From: Solimonas sp040066175
GTDB lineage: Bacteria; Pseudomonadota; Gammaproteobacteria; Nevskiales; Nevskiaceae
DNA length: 64,000 bases
Direction of reading: 5' to 3'
Assembly (NCBI RefSeq): GCF_040066175.1
Contig: NZ_JBEAAM010000017.1
Location: forward strand, 1-64,000
In this document: piece by piece, positions 52,138 through 61,196 of the stretch
How positions within the stretch are numbered: position 1 is the stretch's first letter
How the letters are laid out: each line of letters starts with the position of its first letter
Made by a program: the position numbers and the translations under genes
The notes under the pieces: model-generated
Told to the model about the DNA's origin: nothing
What the model saw: the letters and a program-made list of their open reading frames with translations, nothing else
Databases searched by the model: none

Positions 52138-53995
52138 GGCCGAGCAGGCTCAGCGCCAGCAGCGCGGCATGGCCCAGCGCGCCGCCGCCACCGCCGCCGC
52201 TGCCGGAGTCGCCATCGCCGACGAGCACCTGCGTGCGGTCGGCGCCGCCGGAATCGGTGTCGTCGCGGCCCTGCTCGTCCTCGTAGCCGCTCCAGCCGGC
52301 GGCCCAGTCGAGCACGGTGGCCGGATCGGCATCGAGTGCCTGGCCGGACAGGTCCTGCACGTCCACGCGCAGGTTCGCGCGGCGTGCGTCGGCCAGCGGC
52401 AGGCTGGCCGGGAGGCGGAAGTCGAGCGCATACGCGTCGTCGGCATAGCGCAGACGGCCATCCGGCGCGCCGTCGCCGCCTTCGAGCCAGCCGTCGGCGG
52501 TCGTCTGCAGATCGAACCGGAACGCGGCGCCCGTGCGATCGAGACCCTCGACGGCGATGGCCGGCGCCAGCGGCGCGTTCTGGCCACGGTACTGCGTGAC
52601 CGCGCCGGCGGCGTCGCGGACGCGCATCGGCTTGTCGAAGCCCAGCCACAGCCGGTAATCGACTTCGGCCTGCAGGGCCTCGCGTGTATCCACCTGCAGG
52701 CGCCGGGCGGCGCCGCTGCGCTGCCAGCGCGCCGCATAGACGATGCGGCCGTCGTCCGCGCGGCGGATCTGCGCGGACAGCAGCACCGGCGGCCCGGCGA
52801 TGCGGTACAGGCCCAGGCCGTAGGCGTCGGCCAGTTCGGCACGCACGCGCGCGATCTGCGCATCCGGCAGGATGAAGCCGTCGTGGTGATAGCCGTAGCC
52901 GCCGTAGCCCTCGCGCGCGCTGTCGCTCTGCGGCTCGATTTCCAGCGTGTAGGACGGAATCTGCAGGCCGAAGCCGAAATACTCGTCGGTGCTGCCGATG
53001 CCGTAGTCCGGCGGCGACGGATCGTAGGGATAGCGGCCGGCGTCGCCGGTGGTCGCCGCACTCATGCGTTCGGCGAGCCGGCGCGCGAGCGTGTCGCGGC
53101 GGCGCACGCCGGTATCGACGCCGAAGAACACGCGCGAGAACGAGTGCGTGTCCGCATAGAAGCGCAGACGGGCGCGCGGCGCGAGATCCGCCGCGGCGTA
53201 CAGCGCCTGCGTCTCCGGTTCGGAGCCGCCGAAGGCGCCGTGATACAGCAGTGATCCGACGTCGTCGCTGTTCTGGTTGCCGGAATCGAAGAAGCGCGAA
53301 TCGCTGTTGCGGTTGAGGTCCACGCCGTTCATGCAGCCGGAGTGCACGGCGGGGCAGAGGTTCTCGTCCACGTCGCGCAGGTTCTTGCGGCGCATGCGGC
53401 CGTCGCGCGGGTAGTTGCGGTATTCGGCCGGCACGCCGGCCGGAATGGCATCCCCGGCATACTCGGTCTGCAGGGTCTGCGTCGGATGGCGCTGCGTGTG
53501 CAGGAAGCCATCGACGTTGAGCACCGGAATCACCACCAGGCTGAGGTTGTCGAGCAGGTAGCGGTAGAAACCGCCGTCGCCACGGCGCTGGGCGAAGCGC
53601 TCGACCAGACCGGCGACGACTTCCGGGCTGGCCCACTCACGCGCATGGATGCCGCCGTTGATCAGTGCCGCGGGCTCGGCGAAACCTTCGGTCGTGGTCG
53701 TGTCCGCGTCGCCGATGCGGTAGGCGTGGATCGGACGGTCGCCGACCGTCCTGCCGATCTCGACCTCGGTGATGTCCGTGCTGTCGGTATCGAGTGCGGC
53801 CAGGCGCGCGCGCAACGCGGCGTAGCTGCGAAAACCATCGACCGGCGTCAGCGAGTCCACCGGCATCGGCACCGGGTAGCCGAGCGGAATCTCGTTGGTC
53901 TCGCGGCTGGTTTCGGTGAAGGTCAGCAGTTGCGCCTGGGCGGCAAGCGCGGCGGGCGCGACCAGCATGGCCAGCAGGCGGCTCAGCGCAGCCAT
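52100..53995 (-). CDS. M14 zinc carboxypeptidase with GlyGly-CTERM-like tail
   Basis: A 631-residue exported metallocarboxypeptidase. A signal peptide covers about 1-20. Zinc ligands are His117 and Glu120 (GGIHAREWASPE) and His284 (ADTHSFSR); NRNSD (229-233) binds the substrate carboxylate region, and the general base is Glu352 in SYTLEIEP. A C-terminal beta-sandwich region (about 430-590) follows. The protein ends in a Gly/Ser stretch, a hydrophobic helix (ALGHAALLALSLLGL) and a basic tail, the three-part layout of GlyGly-CTERM rhombosortase substrates. The start overlaps the end of the HEAT-like gene by 13 bases; the stop lies inside the end of the LysR gene. Confidence 0.88.
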   Translation of the reverse strand: MAALSRLLAMLVAPAALAAQAQLLTFTETSRETNEIPLGYPVPMPVDSLTPVDGFRSYAALRARLAALDTDSTDITEVEIGRTVGDRPIHAYRIGDADTTTTEGFAEPAALINGGIHAREWASPEVVAGLVERFAQRRGDGGFYRYLLDNLSLVVIPVLNVDGFLHTQRHPTQTLQTEYAGDAIPAGVPAEYRNYPRDGRMRRKNLRDVDENLCPAVHSGCMNGVDLNRNSDSRFFDSGNQNSDDVGSLLYHGAFGGSEPETQALYAAADLAPRARLRFYADTHSFSRVFFGVDTGVRRRDTLARRLAERMSAATTGDAGRYPYDPSPPDYGIGSTDEYFGFGLQIPSYTLEIEPQSDSAREGYGGYGYHHDGFILPDAQIARVRAELADAYGLGLYRIAGPPVLLSAQIRRADDGRIVYAARWQRSGAARRLQVDTREALQAEVDYRLWLGFDKPMRVRDAAGAVTQYRGQNAPLAPAIAVEGLDRTGAAFRFDLQTTADGWLEGGDGAPDGRLRYADDAYALDFRLPASLPLADARRANLRVDVQDLSGQALDADPATVLDWAAGWSGYEDEQGRDDTDSGGADRTQVLVGDGDSGSGGGGGGALGHAALLALSLLGLSRVRQRIPSSR

Positions 53996-55017
53996 GTGCG
54001 CACCTCTGCGCGCAGCGCTGCGGGCCGCGCGTCGTCGGCGACGAATGCGCGCAGCGCGGCGCGGGCGGCCGGATCGTCGCTCAGGCGCAGCGCGAGCACG
54101 GCGTGACGCAGGCGCGGACCGTCGTCCTCGATCATCACGAGGCGCGACAGCGCGCTCAGCGCGACCGCGTCCTCCGCGCGCGCCAGCGCCGCCGCGCTCG
54201 ATGCGCCATCGGCATCGCCGAGCGTGTCGAGCAGATGCGTCCGCGCCGCCGGCTCCAGAACAACGAGCCGGCCCAGTGCGAGCCGCGCCGCCGAGCGGTA
54301 GCCGGCATCCAGCCGCGCGTCGGTCAGCACGGCCACGGCCGCTGCGGGCGCCAGCACCGCGTCGATGCCGGCGACCAGGCGCAGCCCTTCCGGGTCGGCG
54401 CGCTGTCGCAGCAGGTGCAGCGCCAGCTGCGGGTCCGCGCTGCGCTCGAACAGTGTGCGCTGCAGGCGCGGATCGGCGATGTCCGCGGCACGCAGCAGCG
54501 CCAGCTCGCGCGCATCGGCGCGCGCGGCGACGGCGGCCAGCGCTGCGGGCGCCGTGCCGCGCAGTGCGTCCACATCGGCGCGCGCCAGCGCGGCGCGCAC
54601 CCGGGCCTCGTCGCGCGTCTGGTTCCAGCGCTGCAGCGTCGCCCGCGCCGCGCCGGCGACGGCGAAGGCCGGCATCTGGCGCGTGCGCTGCTCGGGATCG
54701 ACCGGATCGGTCCAGGTCTGTGGCGCGTGGTCGAGCAGACCGGCGACGGCGGCGCGGGTCGCGTCGGCGGGCGCGGTGACTTCGCGCAGACGTTCGAGCA
54801 GGCGCAGCAGCCGCGCCTCGCTGGGCAGCGGCTCGACGACGCTCCGGGACTGCGCGTGCAGCAGTGCGCCGACCAGCGCCGCTTCGTCGGCGTAGGCCTT
54901 GGCCTCGATCGCGGCCGTCGCGGCCGCCGCTTCGACCTGCGCGCGCGGCACGTAGCCGGCCTGCGCGCCGCAGACGCACAGCGCGAGCGCCAGCGCGGTC
55001 GCAGCGCGCTTGAACAT
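53983..55017 (-). CDS. Secreted helical-repeat (HEAT-like) protein
   Basis: A 344-residue exported protein with signal peptide (ALALALCVCGAQAG). The rest is Ala/Leu/Arg-rich and forms repeated helix pairs of 30-40 residues resembling HEAT repeats (for example RTLFERSADPQLALHLLRQR, YRSAARLALGRLVVLEPAAR). No catalytic motif is seen, so a binding or scaffold role is likely. ATG 55017 overlaps the pdxH stop (TGATG), and its 3-prime end overlaps the M14 carboxypeptidase start, which means all three are translated from one mRNA. A partnership with the peptidase is an inference. Confidence 0.65.
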   Translation of the reverse strand: MFKRAATALALALCVCGAQAGYVPRAQVEAAAATAAIEAKAYADEAALVGALLHAQSRSVVEPLPSEARLLRLLERLREVTAPADATRAAVAGLLDHAPQTWTDPVDPEQRTRQMPAFAVAGAARATLQRWNQTRDEARVRAALARADVDALRGTAPAALAAVAARADARELALLRAADIADPRLQRTLFERSADPQLALHLLRQRADPEGLRLVAGIDAVLAPAAAVAVLTDARLDAGYRSAARLALGRLVVLEPAARTHLLDTLGDADGASSAAALARAEDAVALSALSRLVMIEDDGPRLRHAVLALRLSDDPAARAALRAFVADDARPAALRAEVRTWLR

Positions 55018-55637
55018 CAAGGCTCCAGCCGCTCGATGCGCCAGCCGCTGCCGTCGCGCGTGTACTGCAGGCGGTCGTGCAGGCGGCCGAGCCGACCCTG
55101 CCAGAACTCGACGACGCGCGGCTCGACGCGGTAGCCGCCCCAGGTCTCCGGGAACGGAATCTCCTCACCGGCGTAGCGCGCGACGTTGTCGTCGTAGCGT
55201 CGGTCCAGCGCCTCGCGGCTGGCGACGACCTCGCTCTGGCGCGAGGTGATCGCGCCGATCTGCGATTCGCGCGGCCGCAGGTAGAAGTACTGGCGCGAGA
55301 TCTCGCGCGGCAGCCGTTCGATGCGGCCCTCGATGCGCACCTGACGCTCCAGCTTGTCCCACCAGAACACCAGTGCCACGTGCGGGTTCTGCGCCAGCTC
55401 GCGACCCTTGCGGCCGACGTAGCTGGTGTAGAACGTCAGGCCGCCGTCGTGGAAGCCCTTGAACAGGACGATGCGCGCCGACGGCCGGTTGTGCGCATCG
55501 ACGGTCGCCAGCGTCATCGCCGTCGGCTCGTGCAGGCCGGCGCTCTCGGCATCGCCGAGCCAGCGGTCGAGCTGCGTCAGCGGGTCGGCGGCGAGATCGG
55601 CTTCGAGCAGGGGCGGGTTCTTGATGTACTGGGGCAT
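55017..55637 (-). CDS. pdxH: Pyridoxamine 5-prime-phosphate oxidase
   Basis: A 206-residue PdxH. The family pattern is complete: ADPLTQLDRWLGDAESAG, the FMN-binding RIVLFKGFHDGGLTFYTSY, SYVGRKGRELAQNPHVALVFWW, QVRIEGRIERL and the C-terminal GYRVEPRVVEFWQGR with ending WRIERLEP. It oxidises pyridoxine or pyridoxamine phosphate to pyridoxal 5-prime-phosphate with FMN. ATG 55637 gives the standard length. It leads a three-gene overlapping unit with the secreted HEAT-like protein and the M14 peptidase, and it is divergent from the YhdH-like gene, with 93 bases between starts. Confidence 0.95.
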   Translation of the reverse strand: MPQYIKNPPLLEADLAADPLTQLDRWLGDAESAGLHEPTAMTLATVDAHNRPSARIVLFKGFHDGGLTFYTSYVGRKGRELAQNPHVALVFWWDKLERQVRIEGRIERLPREISRQYFYLRPRESQIGAITSRQSEVVASREALDRRYDDNVARYAGEEIPFPETWGGYRVEPRVVEFWQGRLGRLHDRLQYTRDGSGWRIERLEP

Positions 55638-55730
55638 GGCAGGACGGCGGCGACTTGGTCCAAACTCCGGGCCTGCATTCTCGCGCCGCCGCTGCGCCTT
55701 GTCGAAACGACCCTCATCGAGCCAACGACC

Positions 55731-56729
55731 ATGACCCGCTTCAAAGCGCTCCGCGTCCACGCCCAGGACAAGTCCACCGTCGCCCGCTTCGAGCAGCTCG
55801 GCCTCGACGACCTGTCGCCCGGCGACGTCGTCGTGCGCGTCGCCTGGACCGGCATCAACTACAAGGACGCGCTGGCCGTCACCGGCAAGGGCCGCATCCT
55901 CAAGGGCTATCCGAAGGTGCCGGGCATCGACCTCGCCGGCACGGTCGAGTCCAGCGCCGATGCGCGCTACAAGCCAGGCGACCCGGTGCTCGTCACCGGC
56001 TGCAACATCGGCGAGGCGCTCGACGGCGGCTACGCCGAAGTCGCGCGCCTGCCGGCGAGCATCCTCGTGCCGCTGCCGCATAACCTCAGTCTGCGCGAGG
56101 CGATGGCGATCGGCACCGCCGGCTTCACCGCCGCGCTGGCGCTGCGCCGCATGCTCGAAAATCACCAGAGCCCCGACATGGGACCGATCGCCATCACCGG
56201 CCCGACCGGCGGCGTCGGTTCGATCGCCATCGACCTGTTCAAGCGCGCCGGCTTCACCGTGCACGCGATCACCGGCAAGGCCGGCGCGGCCGACGCCTAC
56301 CTCAAGGCGCTGGGCGCGGACCAGATCGTCGCGCGCCAGTCGCTGGAGATGGGCAAGCGCCCGCTCGAATCGGCGCTGTGGGGCGGCGCGGTCGATAATC
56401 TCGGCGGCGAGACGCTGGCCTGGCTGACGCGCACGACGCGGCCGTGGGGCAACATCGCCAGCATCGGCCTGGCGCAGTCGCACGAGCTGCAGACCACGGT
56501 GATGCCCTTCATCCTGCGCGGCGTGTCGCTGCTGGGCATCCACTCGGTCGAATGCCCGCGGCCGTGGCGCGAGGAACTCTGGGCCCGGCTGTCCGGCGAG
56601 TGGAAGCCGCGCATGCTCGACCGGCTGGTGACGCGCGAGATCACGCTCGAAGATCTGCCCGCCGCCTGCGAGGACCTCATCGCCGGCACGGTGCAGGGCC
56701 GCACGCTGGTGCGCGTCGCCGGCGGCTGA
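55731..56729 (+). CDS. YhdH/AcuI-family acrylyl-CoA reductase
   Basis: A 332-residue MDR of the YhdH/AcuI group. GINYKDALAVTGKGRILKGYPKVPG near the start, GYAEVARLPA and ITGPTGGVGSIAIDLFKRAG (nucleotide binding) match the family closely. AcuI reduces acryloyl-CoA to propionyl-CoA with NADPH, detoxifying the acrylate formed by some carbon sources such as 3-hydroxypropionate. ATG 55731 matches the conserved N-terminus. It is monocistronic, convergent with the DUF2834 gene (four bases between stops). Confidence 0.92.
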   Translation: MTRFKALRVHAQDKSTVARFEQLGLDDLSPGDVVVRVAWTGINYKDALAVTGKGRILKGYPKVPGIDLAGTVESSADARYKPGDPVLVTGCNIGEALDGGYAEVARLPASILVPLPHNLSLREAMAIGTAGFTAALALRRMLENHQSPDMGPIAITGPTGGVGSIAIDLFKRAGFTVHAITGKAGAADAYLKALGADQIVARQSLEMGKRPLESALWGGAVDNLGGETLAWLTRTTRPWGNIASIGLAQSHELQTTVMPFILRGVSLLGIHSVECPRPWREELWARLSGEWKPRMLDRLVTREITLEDLPAACEDLIAGTVQGRTLVRVAGG

Positions 56730-56733
56730 GCCG

Positions 56734-57183
56734 TCAGGCGGCGCTGCGCAGCAGCGTCACGGCGGTGTAGGCGAGCGTCAGGGCGGCGACGACGACCAGT
56801 CCCGCGACATCGGCCGGATGCAGCGTTCCGGCGCGGTCGCCGGGCTGTGCCGTGGCCAGCGCCCGCTCACGCAGGATCAGGAACACCGGCACGGTGACGC
56901 TGATCGCGACGAGGCTGCCGAACAGCAGGTACAGCCAGACGCCGCGCATGCGCAGCCGGCGCGCCTCCAGCACCATCCACACGAACACCGCCAGCACCAG
57001 GAAGAACAGGTCCGCGGTGATCGAGCGGCTCGCCGGATTCGCCAGCGTATCCGACCAGAACGCGCGGTTGGCCTCGACGAAACTGCCGCCGAGATAGGCG
57101 AGGTTGTTGCCCCAGGTGCCGACCAGCGCCAGCAGCGCGATCAGACCGTAGGCCACGCACAGCGCTTTGCGCGAAACAGTCAC
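56734..57183 (-). CDS. DUF2834 membrane protein
   Basis: A 149-residue inner-membrane protein of the DUF2834 family, function unknown. GTG 57183 follows GGGGGAAAG at a suitable distance. It has about four hydrophobic helices; the family motif ADLFFLVLAVFVWMVLEARRLRMRGVW is in the middle, and FLILRERA follows. It is convergent with the AcuI-like gene and the upstream M28-like gene ends 83 bases before it. Confidence 0.8.
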   Translation of the reverse strand: MTVSRKALCVAYGLIALLALVGTWGNNLAYLGGSFVEANRAFWSDTLANPASRSITADLFFLVLAVFVWMVLEARRLRMRGVWLYLLFGSLVAISVTVPVFLILRERALATAQPGDRAGTLHPADVAGLVVVAALTLAYTAVTLLRSAA

Positions 57184-57266
57184 TTTTCTTTCCCCCGAAT
57201 TCAACGCGTGGCATTGCTTATGCCACATCAGGAGGCGCGCCGCCTGCCGGTGCAAGCCGGCCTGTG

Positions 57267-58922
57267 TCAATCATCGATTGCCGCCAGTTCAGGACGCAGA
57301 TTGCCGGCTGGTTCGAGCGACAGATTGATCACCATTTGCACGAATGCCTGTACCTGCCGGTGCGCAAGCTCGTAGTCGGTGAACTGGCTGGTGACTTCGG
57401 GGATGCCGTGGTTGAGCAGATACACCGGCCCGGTGATGTACTGGATATACGGCAGCTGCGCGATGTTGCGGTAGTACTGGCCCTCGCCGAACGGAAAGTC
57501 CTGCGGCAGCACCATGCTGCGATCGAACTGGTCGGCGAATCGCGTCGCTTCGGCGAGATAGGCGTCGGTGACGGGGGCGATCAGCACCTGCGGTTCGTTC
57601 AAGCCGGTTAGGCCCATCGCGCCGGGCGAATGCTCCAGCCATTCGCGAGCGCCGATGTGTTCGATCTCGATCACGCCGAGCACGGTCGGCAGCAGTTCGG
57701 CGAGATGCGCTTCGCAGTAGGCCTTGATACCGGCGCTGCCGGCAAAGTGGCCGCCGGTGAAGACGAAGCGCAGGCCGCGCGGCCGCTGTTCGGCGGGAAT
57801 CCGCGCGAAATAGTCGATCATCGCCAGCATCGCCACTGGGCCGTTGTCCTCGATGGAATTGGTGCCGTCGGTGTGCGAACTGACGATCAGCTCCAGCGCG
57901 CTTTTGCCGGGCAGAACCGCAACCAGGTTGTTGGAGCTGCCGTCGTCCTGCACGGCTTCGACGCGCAGCTGCGCATACAGGGGCGCCGCTGTGGACAGGC
58001 GTTCCTTCAGCGCGGCGCCGGTGGCGCGGTCGACATAGACACCGGGGACGGTCGACCAGGATTCGGACGGCATGAAGAACGGGTGGTAGGTGCCGCGCGC
58101 CGCCTCTTGCGGATAGTCGAGGACGCCGATCGCGCCAACGGCACCGGCAGCCTGCAGCGCCGACAGGATTTCCGGGACGAACAGCATGTCGAGGAACGGC
58201 CGTGCGTACGGCGTGGTCGGGCCCATCGTGCCATCGCGATCGTTGACGTGCACGGCCAGGCTGGTCAGCGCGCCGATCGGCAGCGTCGGGCGGGGAACGT
58301 CGAAGAGCACGATCTTTCCGGCGACGTCCTGGCTACCCAGCGCGGCCTGCAGCGTGCCGCCCGTGGTGCCCAGTTCGCCGGTGAGCAGCGCGAGCTGCTG
58401 CATGAATTGATCGAGGCCGCCGGCCGGGTCCTGGTTGTTCAGGCTGCTGACGAGAATGGCGCTGGCCGCGACGTTGCTCAGGCCGGCGACGTACACCACC
58501 TGCGCCTCGACCGGCGTCGCGCCGGTGACGCCGGCCTGCGGGATGTAGTTGGCGATCGCGACCGGCGACACGGCGTCGCCGTCGCGCGTCGCCAACTCGG
58601 CGCCAGCCGGAATCCAGCGCTTGAAGCTGTACGGCTCCAGGGTCACGTCCACGCCCATCGCCCGGATCTGCGCGGCAAGATGGCCGATATAGGCATGTTC
58701 GGCGTCGCTGCCGGTGGGCCGCAGGCCGCCGCCGAACTGATCGATCTCGCTTTGCCACTGGCGCAGCGTGTCGACGCCGACCAGCGCTGGCGGCAGCGCA
58801 CCGTCCGGACCTGCGGGCGGATCAATGCGGTCGCTGCCGCAGCCGGCGATGCCGAGCGCGGTCATCGCCACGGCCGATGCGGAAAGCAGGAAGTGTCGCG
58901 GCTGGGTTCTGTACTTCGTCAT
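57267..58922 (-). CDS. M28-like aminopeptidase lipoprotein with PA-type insert
   Basis: A 551-residue lipoprotein. The signal peptide ends in lipobox IAGCGSD (Cys28). A PA-type insertion domain covers about residues 190-300. The M28-like region has SSHTDGTNSIEDNGP (His and Asp of the first metal site) and IEIEHIGAREW further on; the usual DNASG is reduced to EDNGP, so a full two-zinc centre is not certain. Such proteins cleave peptides at the cell surface. The upstream gene on the same strand is an esterase-D-like lipoprotein, 28 bases away, which suggests a shared transcript of surface hydrolases. Confidence 0.72.
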   Translation of the reverse strand: MTKYRTQPRHFLLSASAVAMTALGIAGCGSDRIDPPAGPDGALPPALVGVDTLRQWQSEIDQFGGGLRPTGSDAEHAYIGHLAAQIRAMGVDVTLEPYSFKRWIPAGAELATRDGDAVSPVAIANYIPQAGVTGATPVEAQVVYVAGLSNVAASAILVSSLNNQDPAGGLDQFMQQLALLTGELGTTGGTLQAALGSQDVAGKIVLFDVPRPTLPIGALTSLAVHVNDRDGTMGPTTPYARPFLDMLFVPEILSALQAAGAVGAIGVLDYPQEAARGTYHPFFMPSESWSTVPGVYVDRATGAALKERLSTAAPLYAQLRVEAVQDDGSSNNLVAVLPGKSALELIVSSHTDGTNSIEDNGPVAMLAMIDYFARIPAEQRPRGLRFVFTGGHFAGSAGIKAYCEAHLAELLPTVLGVIEIEHIGAREWLEHSPGAMGLTGLNEPQVLIAPVTDAYLAEATRFADQFDRSMVLPQDFPFGEGQYYRNIAQLPYIQYITGPVYLLNHGIPEVTSQFTDYELAHRQVQAFVQMVINLSLEPAGNLRPELAAIDD

Positions 58923-58950
58923 GAGAATCCGTCCGGAATTGCGGATTGCG

Positions 58951-60330
58951 CTACGGCGCCGGTGCGATGGCTACCGTCGTCGAATACACCTGCGTGCCGG
59001 CGGCGTCGGCTTCGGGCGTGTACTGCTGAAACAGGTTTGCGCTGCCCAGCGGTACGGGGATCTGCAGCTGCCCCAGCGGGTCGGCGCGGATCAGTCGTGA
59101 ATCCGCGCCGGCTTCATAGTTGCGGTCGATGCAATAGTCCATGCCCGGTTTGTAGAACGCCGGCGTCGTCACGAGAGCGCCGCCCGAACCGCTCAGGGTG
59201 AATCCGGCGGCGCTGGCAGCGCTCAATTCGCTGAACTCCAATACCGGGCGGTCGAGCGTGACCCGCCAGCCGAACACGCGGTAGTCCGCGCTGATGCTTC
59301 GATAACGGACCTGTGACGGCGCCGGCGCGGGATGGGTGAAGACGTCCATGAAGATCGGCAGGCTCAGTTCCAGGTCGCGGCGCCAGTATGTGTGGGCGTG
59401 ACCGCCGGGGCCGTAGTCGTCCCACAGGTGTGGATAGCCGAGGGCGTTCAGCGCCAGGTGCATGTTCGTGCTCTCCTCGTGCACGGTCATCTCGACCGGA
59501 TCCACGGACTGGCTGCCGTTACCCGGCATGCCGTTGCCGGTTCGCAACTGAAGATTCAATCCGGCGAGGTTGGGCGCAAGGTCCACCGGATTGGACCCGC
59601 GCCAGCGCACTTCCTCGGATTCGCGAGGTCCCCAGACGGTTTCTGGCGTGACCGCCTGCTGCCCTACCACGTTGCTGTCCACCGCGCCGGAGAATGCCGC
59701 GGCAGCGGCGAACAGGTCAGGGTGGCGCGCGGCGTAGCTCATCGCGCCGAAGCCGCCCATCGAGAGGCCGGCGATAGCGCGACCTTCACGCGCTGCGACG
59801 GTCCGGTAGTGCGCGTCGATCCAGGGCACGAGCTGGGCGATGTGATAGGTCTCGTACATCGGGATACCGCCGAGGCCGTTGTTGTACCAGTCGCTGTAGA
59901 GCCCGACCGGGCCGCCGTCCGGCATCACGACGATAAGGGGCAAGTCGGCCGTGAGCGCTTCCGCATCGAGCCGGTCGACCCAGACCTTGTAGTTGCCGAC
60001 CGCGCCGTGCAGCAGATACAGCACCGGATAGCGTTGGCTTGAGCCCTCGTACCCGGAGGGCAGCAGCACGCGAACGCGCGGGCTGCCGTAGATGGAGGTG
60101 TCCGGGTCGCCGTCGGCGGGCATCGCCGGCGTGCTGAACACAAGTTCCTGCAGGCGCGGACCGAGCTGCAGGGTTTCGACCAGCTCGAGCGGGTTGTCCG
60201 CGGGCGGAATGACGTCGGGCGTGTGCGGCCCGGTGTTGGCGCCGTTGCAGCCCGTGCCGCCCAGCAGCGCGGTCAGCGCCCAGGCCGCGGCGTAACGCGC
60301 CCGCAACAGCATCGATTTGGGATTGATCAT
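58951..60330 (-). CDS. Esterase-D-family lipoprotein
   Basis: A 459-residue lipoprotein. Lipobox GGTGC (Cys28). The alpha/beta-hydrolase of the esterase D/antigen-85 group begins near residue 80: YPVLYLLHGAVGNYKVWVD, nucleophile Ser190 in GLSMGGFG, and His near GPGGHAHTYWRRDLE. A C-terminal beta-sandwich of about 110 residues follows (YRVFGWRVTLDRPVLEFSEL). It should hydrolyse or transfer acyl groups outside the cell. An in-frame ATG at 60312 would still give a signal peptide. The M28-like gene is 28 bases downstream. Upstream, 53 bases separate it from the AraC gene. Confidence 0.82.
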   Translation of the reverse strand: MINPKSMLLRARYAAAWALTALLGGTGCNGANTGPHTPDVIPPADNPLELVETLQLGPRLQELVFSTPAMPADGDPDTSIYGSPRVRVLLPSGYEGSSQRYPVLYLLHGAVGNYKVWVDRLDAEALTADLPLIVVMPDGGPVGLYSDWYNNGLGGIPMYETYHIAQLVPWIDAHYRTVAAREGRAIAGLSMGGFGAMSYAARHPDLFAAAAAFSGAVDSNVVGQQAVTPETVWGPRESEEVRWRGSNPVDLAPNLAGLNLQLRTGNGMPGNGSQSVDPVEMTVHEESTNMHLALNALGYPHLWDDYGPGGHAHTYWRRDLELSLPIFMDVFTHPAPAPSQVRYRSISADYRVFGWRVTLDRPVLEFSELSAASAAGFTLSGSGGALVTTPAFYKPGMDYCIDRNYEAGADSRLIRADPLGQLQIPVPLGSANLFQQYTPEADAAGTQVYSTTVAIAPAP

Positions 60331-60383
60331 GGCTCCTCCAGATCGGACACCTCATACCTGTCTGGGTATCCGGACCCGGAAGA

Positions 60384-61196
60384 CTATTCGCGTTCGCAGA
60401 GCATAACTTGAACGTAGTTGCTGTTGGCCAGCCGGGACGGCTGGATGCCGTAGAAGTTCTTGAAGGTGCGGGTGAGGTGGGACGAGTCGGAGAATCCGCA
60501 GGCCTGGGCGATCTCGGTGAGCGAACGGCCGCCCTGGATCATCGCAACGGCCTGGCGCATCTTCATCCACAGCAGGAACTGGCTCATCGGCAGGCCGACC
60601 TGTTCGGTGAACAGGTGCGCGAGGCGCGACGGCGACAACCCATAGCGCTGCGCCAGCTCGGTCAGGTCGATGTCGACCAGTTGATGCTGGCGCAGGTAGC
60701 ACAACAGATCCTGCACGCGTGCATCGACGTGGCGGACTGGCGCGGGGCCGGCCAGGGTGTAGACGATCAGATTGCCGGCGGCCCGCGCGGCCAGGGCGTG
60801 CATCTCGCCATCGAGAAGTTTCAGGAGCTCCGGTCGATGGCGCAGGCAGAAGTCGGTCGGAAGCGTGGTTACCGGCCGGCCTTGCGCGACCGTGTCCAGG
60901 AGCCGGGCGTCGTTGCAGTCCGGGTCCAGGTTGAGGCTCAGGAACGGCGTGTCCGTTGCATCGATGCAGCGCAGCGCGCGCGGCGAGCACAGCGCCGCCC
61001 AGCAGGGCAGCGCGGACTTGCGCGGCAGGCGCAACAGGAAGGGTTTGTCGGTCAGCGCCAGCACGACATTCGCGGCATAGCGCCGCGTCATCGATCCCTT
61101 GAAATCGCGGCTGAGCCACAAAAACCGGTCGTCCCACACATACAGCCTCGCGTTGGGCGTCCGCCCAGCTCCAGGGGCTACGCAGCCGCCGTTCAC
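60384..61196 (-). CDS. AraC-family transcriptional regulator
   Basis: A 270-residue AraC-family protein. The C-terminal DNA-binding region (about 170-265) has both helix-turn-helices: DLTELAQRYGLSPSRLAHLF and SLTEIAQACGFSDSSHLTRTF with FYGIQPSRL. The N-terminal cupin-like half begins RLYVWDDRFLWLSRD. The GTG 61196 start overlaps the stop of the upstream alkylsulfatase gene by four bases (GTGA), so the regulator is the second gene of that transcript. It likely senses the substrate or product of the sulfatase and may activate its own operon and the lipoprotein genes downstream. Confidence 0.88.
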   Translation of the reverse strand: MNGGCVAPGAGRTPNARLYVWDDRFLWLSRDFKGSMTRRYAANVVLALTDKPFLLRLPRKSALPCWAALCSPRALRCIDATDTPFLSLNLDPDCNDARLLDTVAQGRPVTTLPTDFCLRHRPELLKLLDGEMHALAARAAGNLIVYTLAGPAPVRHVDARVQDLLCYLRQHQLVDIDLTELAQRYGLSPSRLAHLFTEQVGLPMSQFLLWMKMRQAVAMIQGGRSLTEIAQACGFSDSSHLTRTFKNFYGIQPSRLANSNYVQVMLCERE

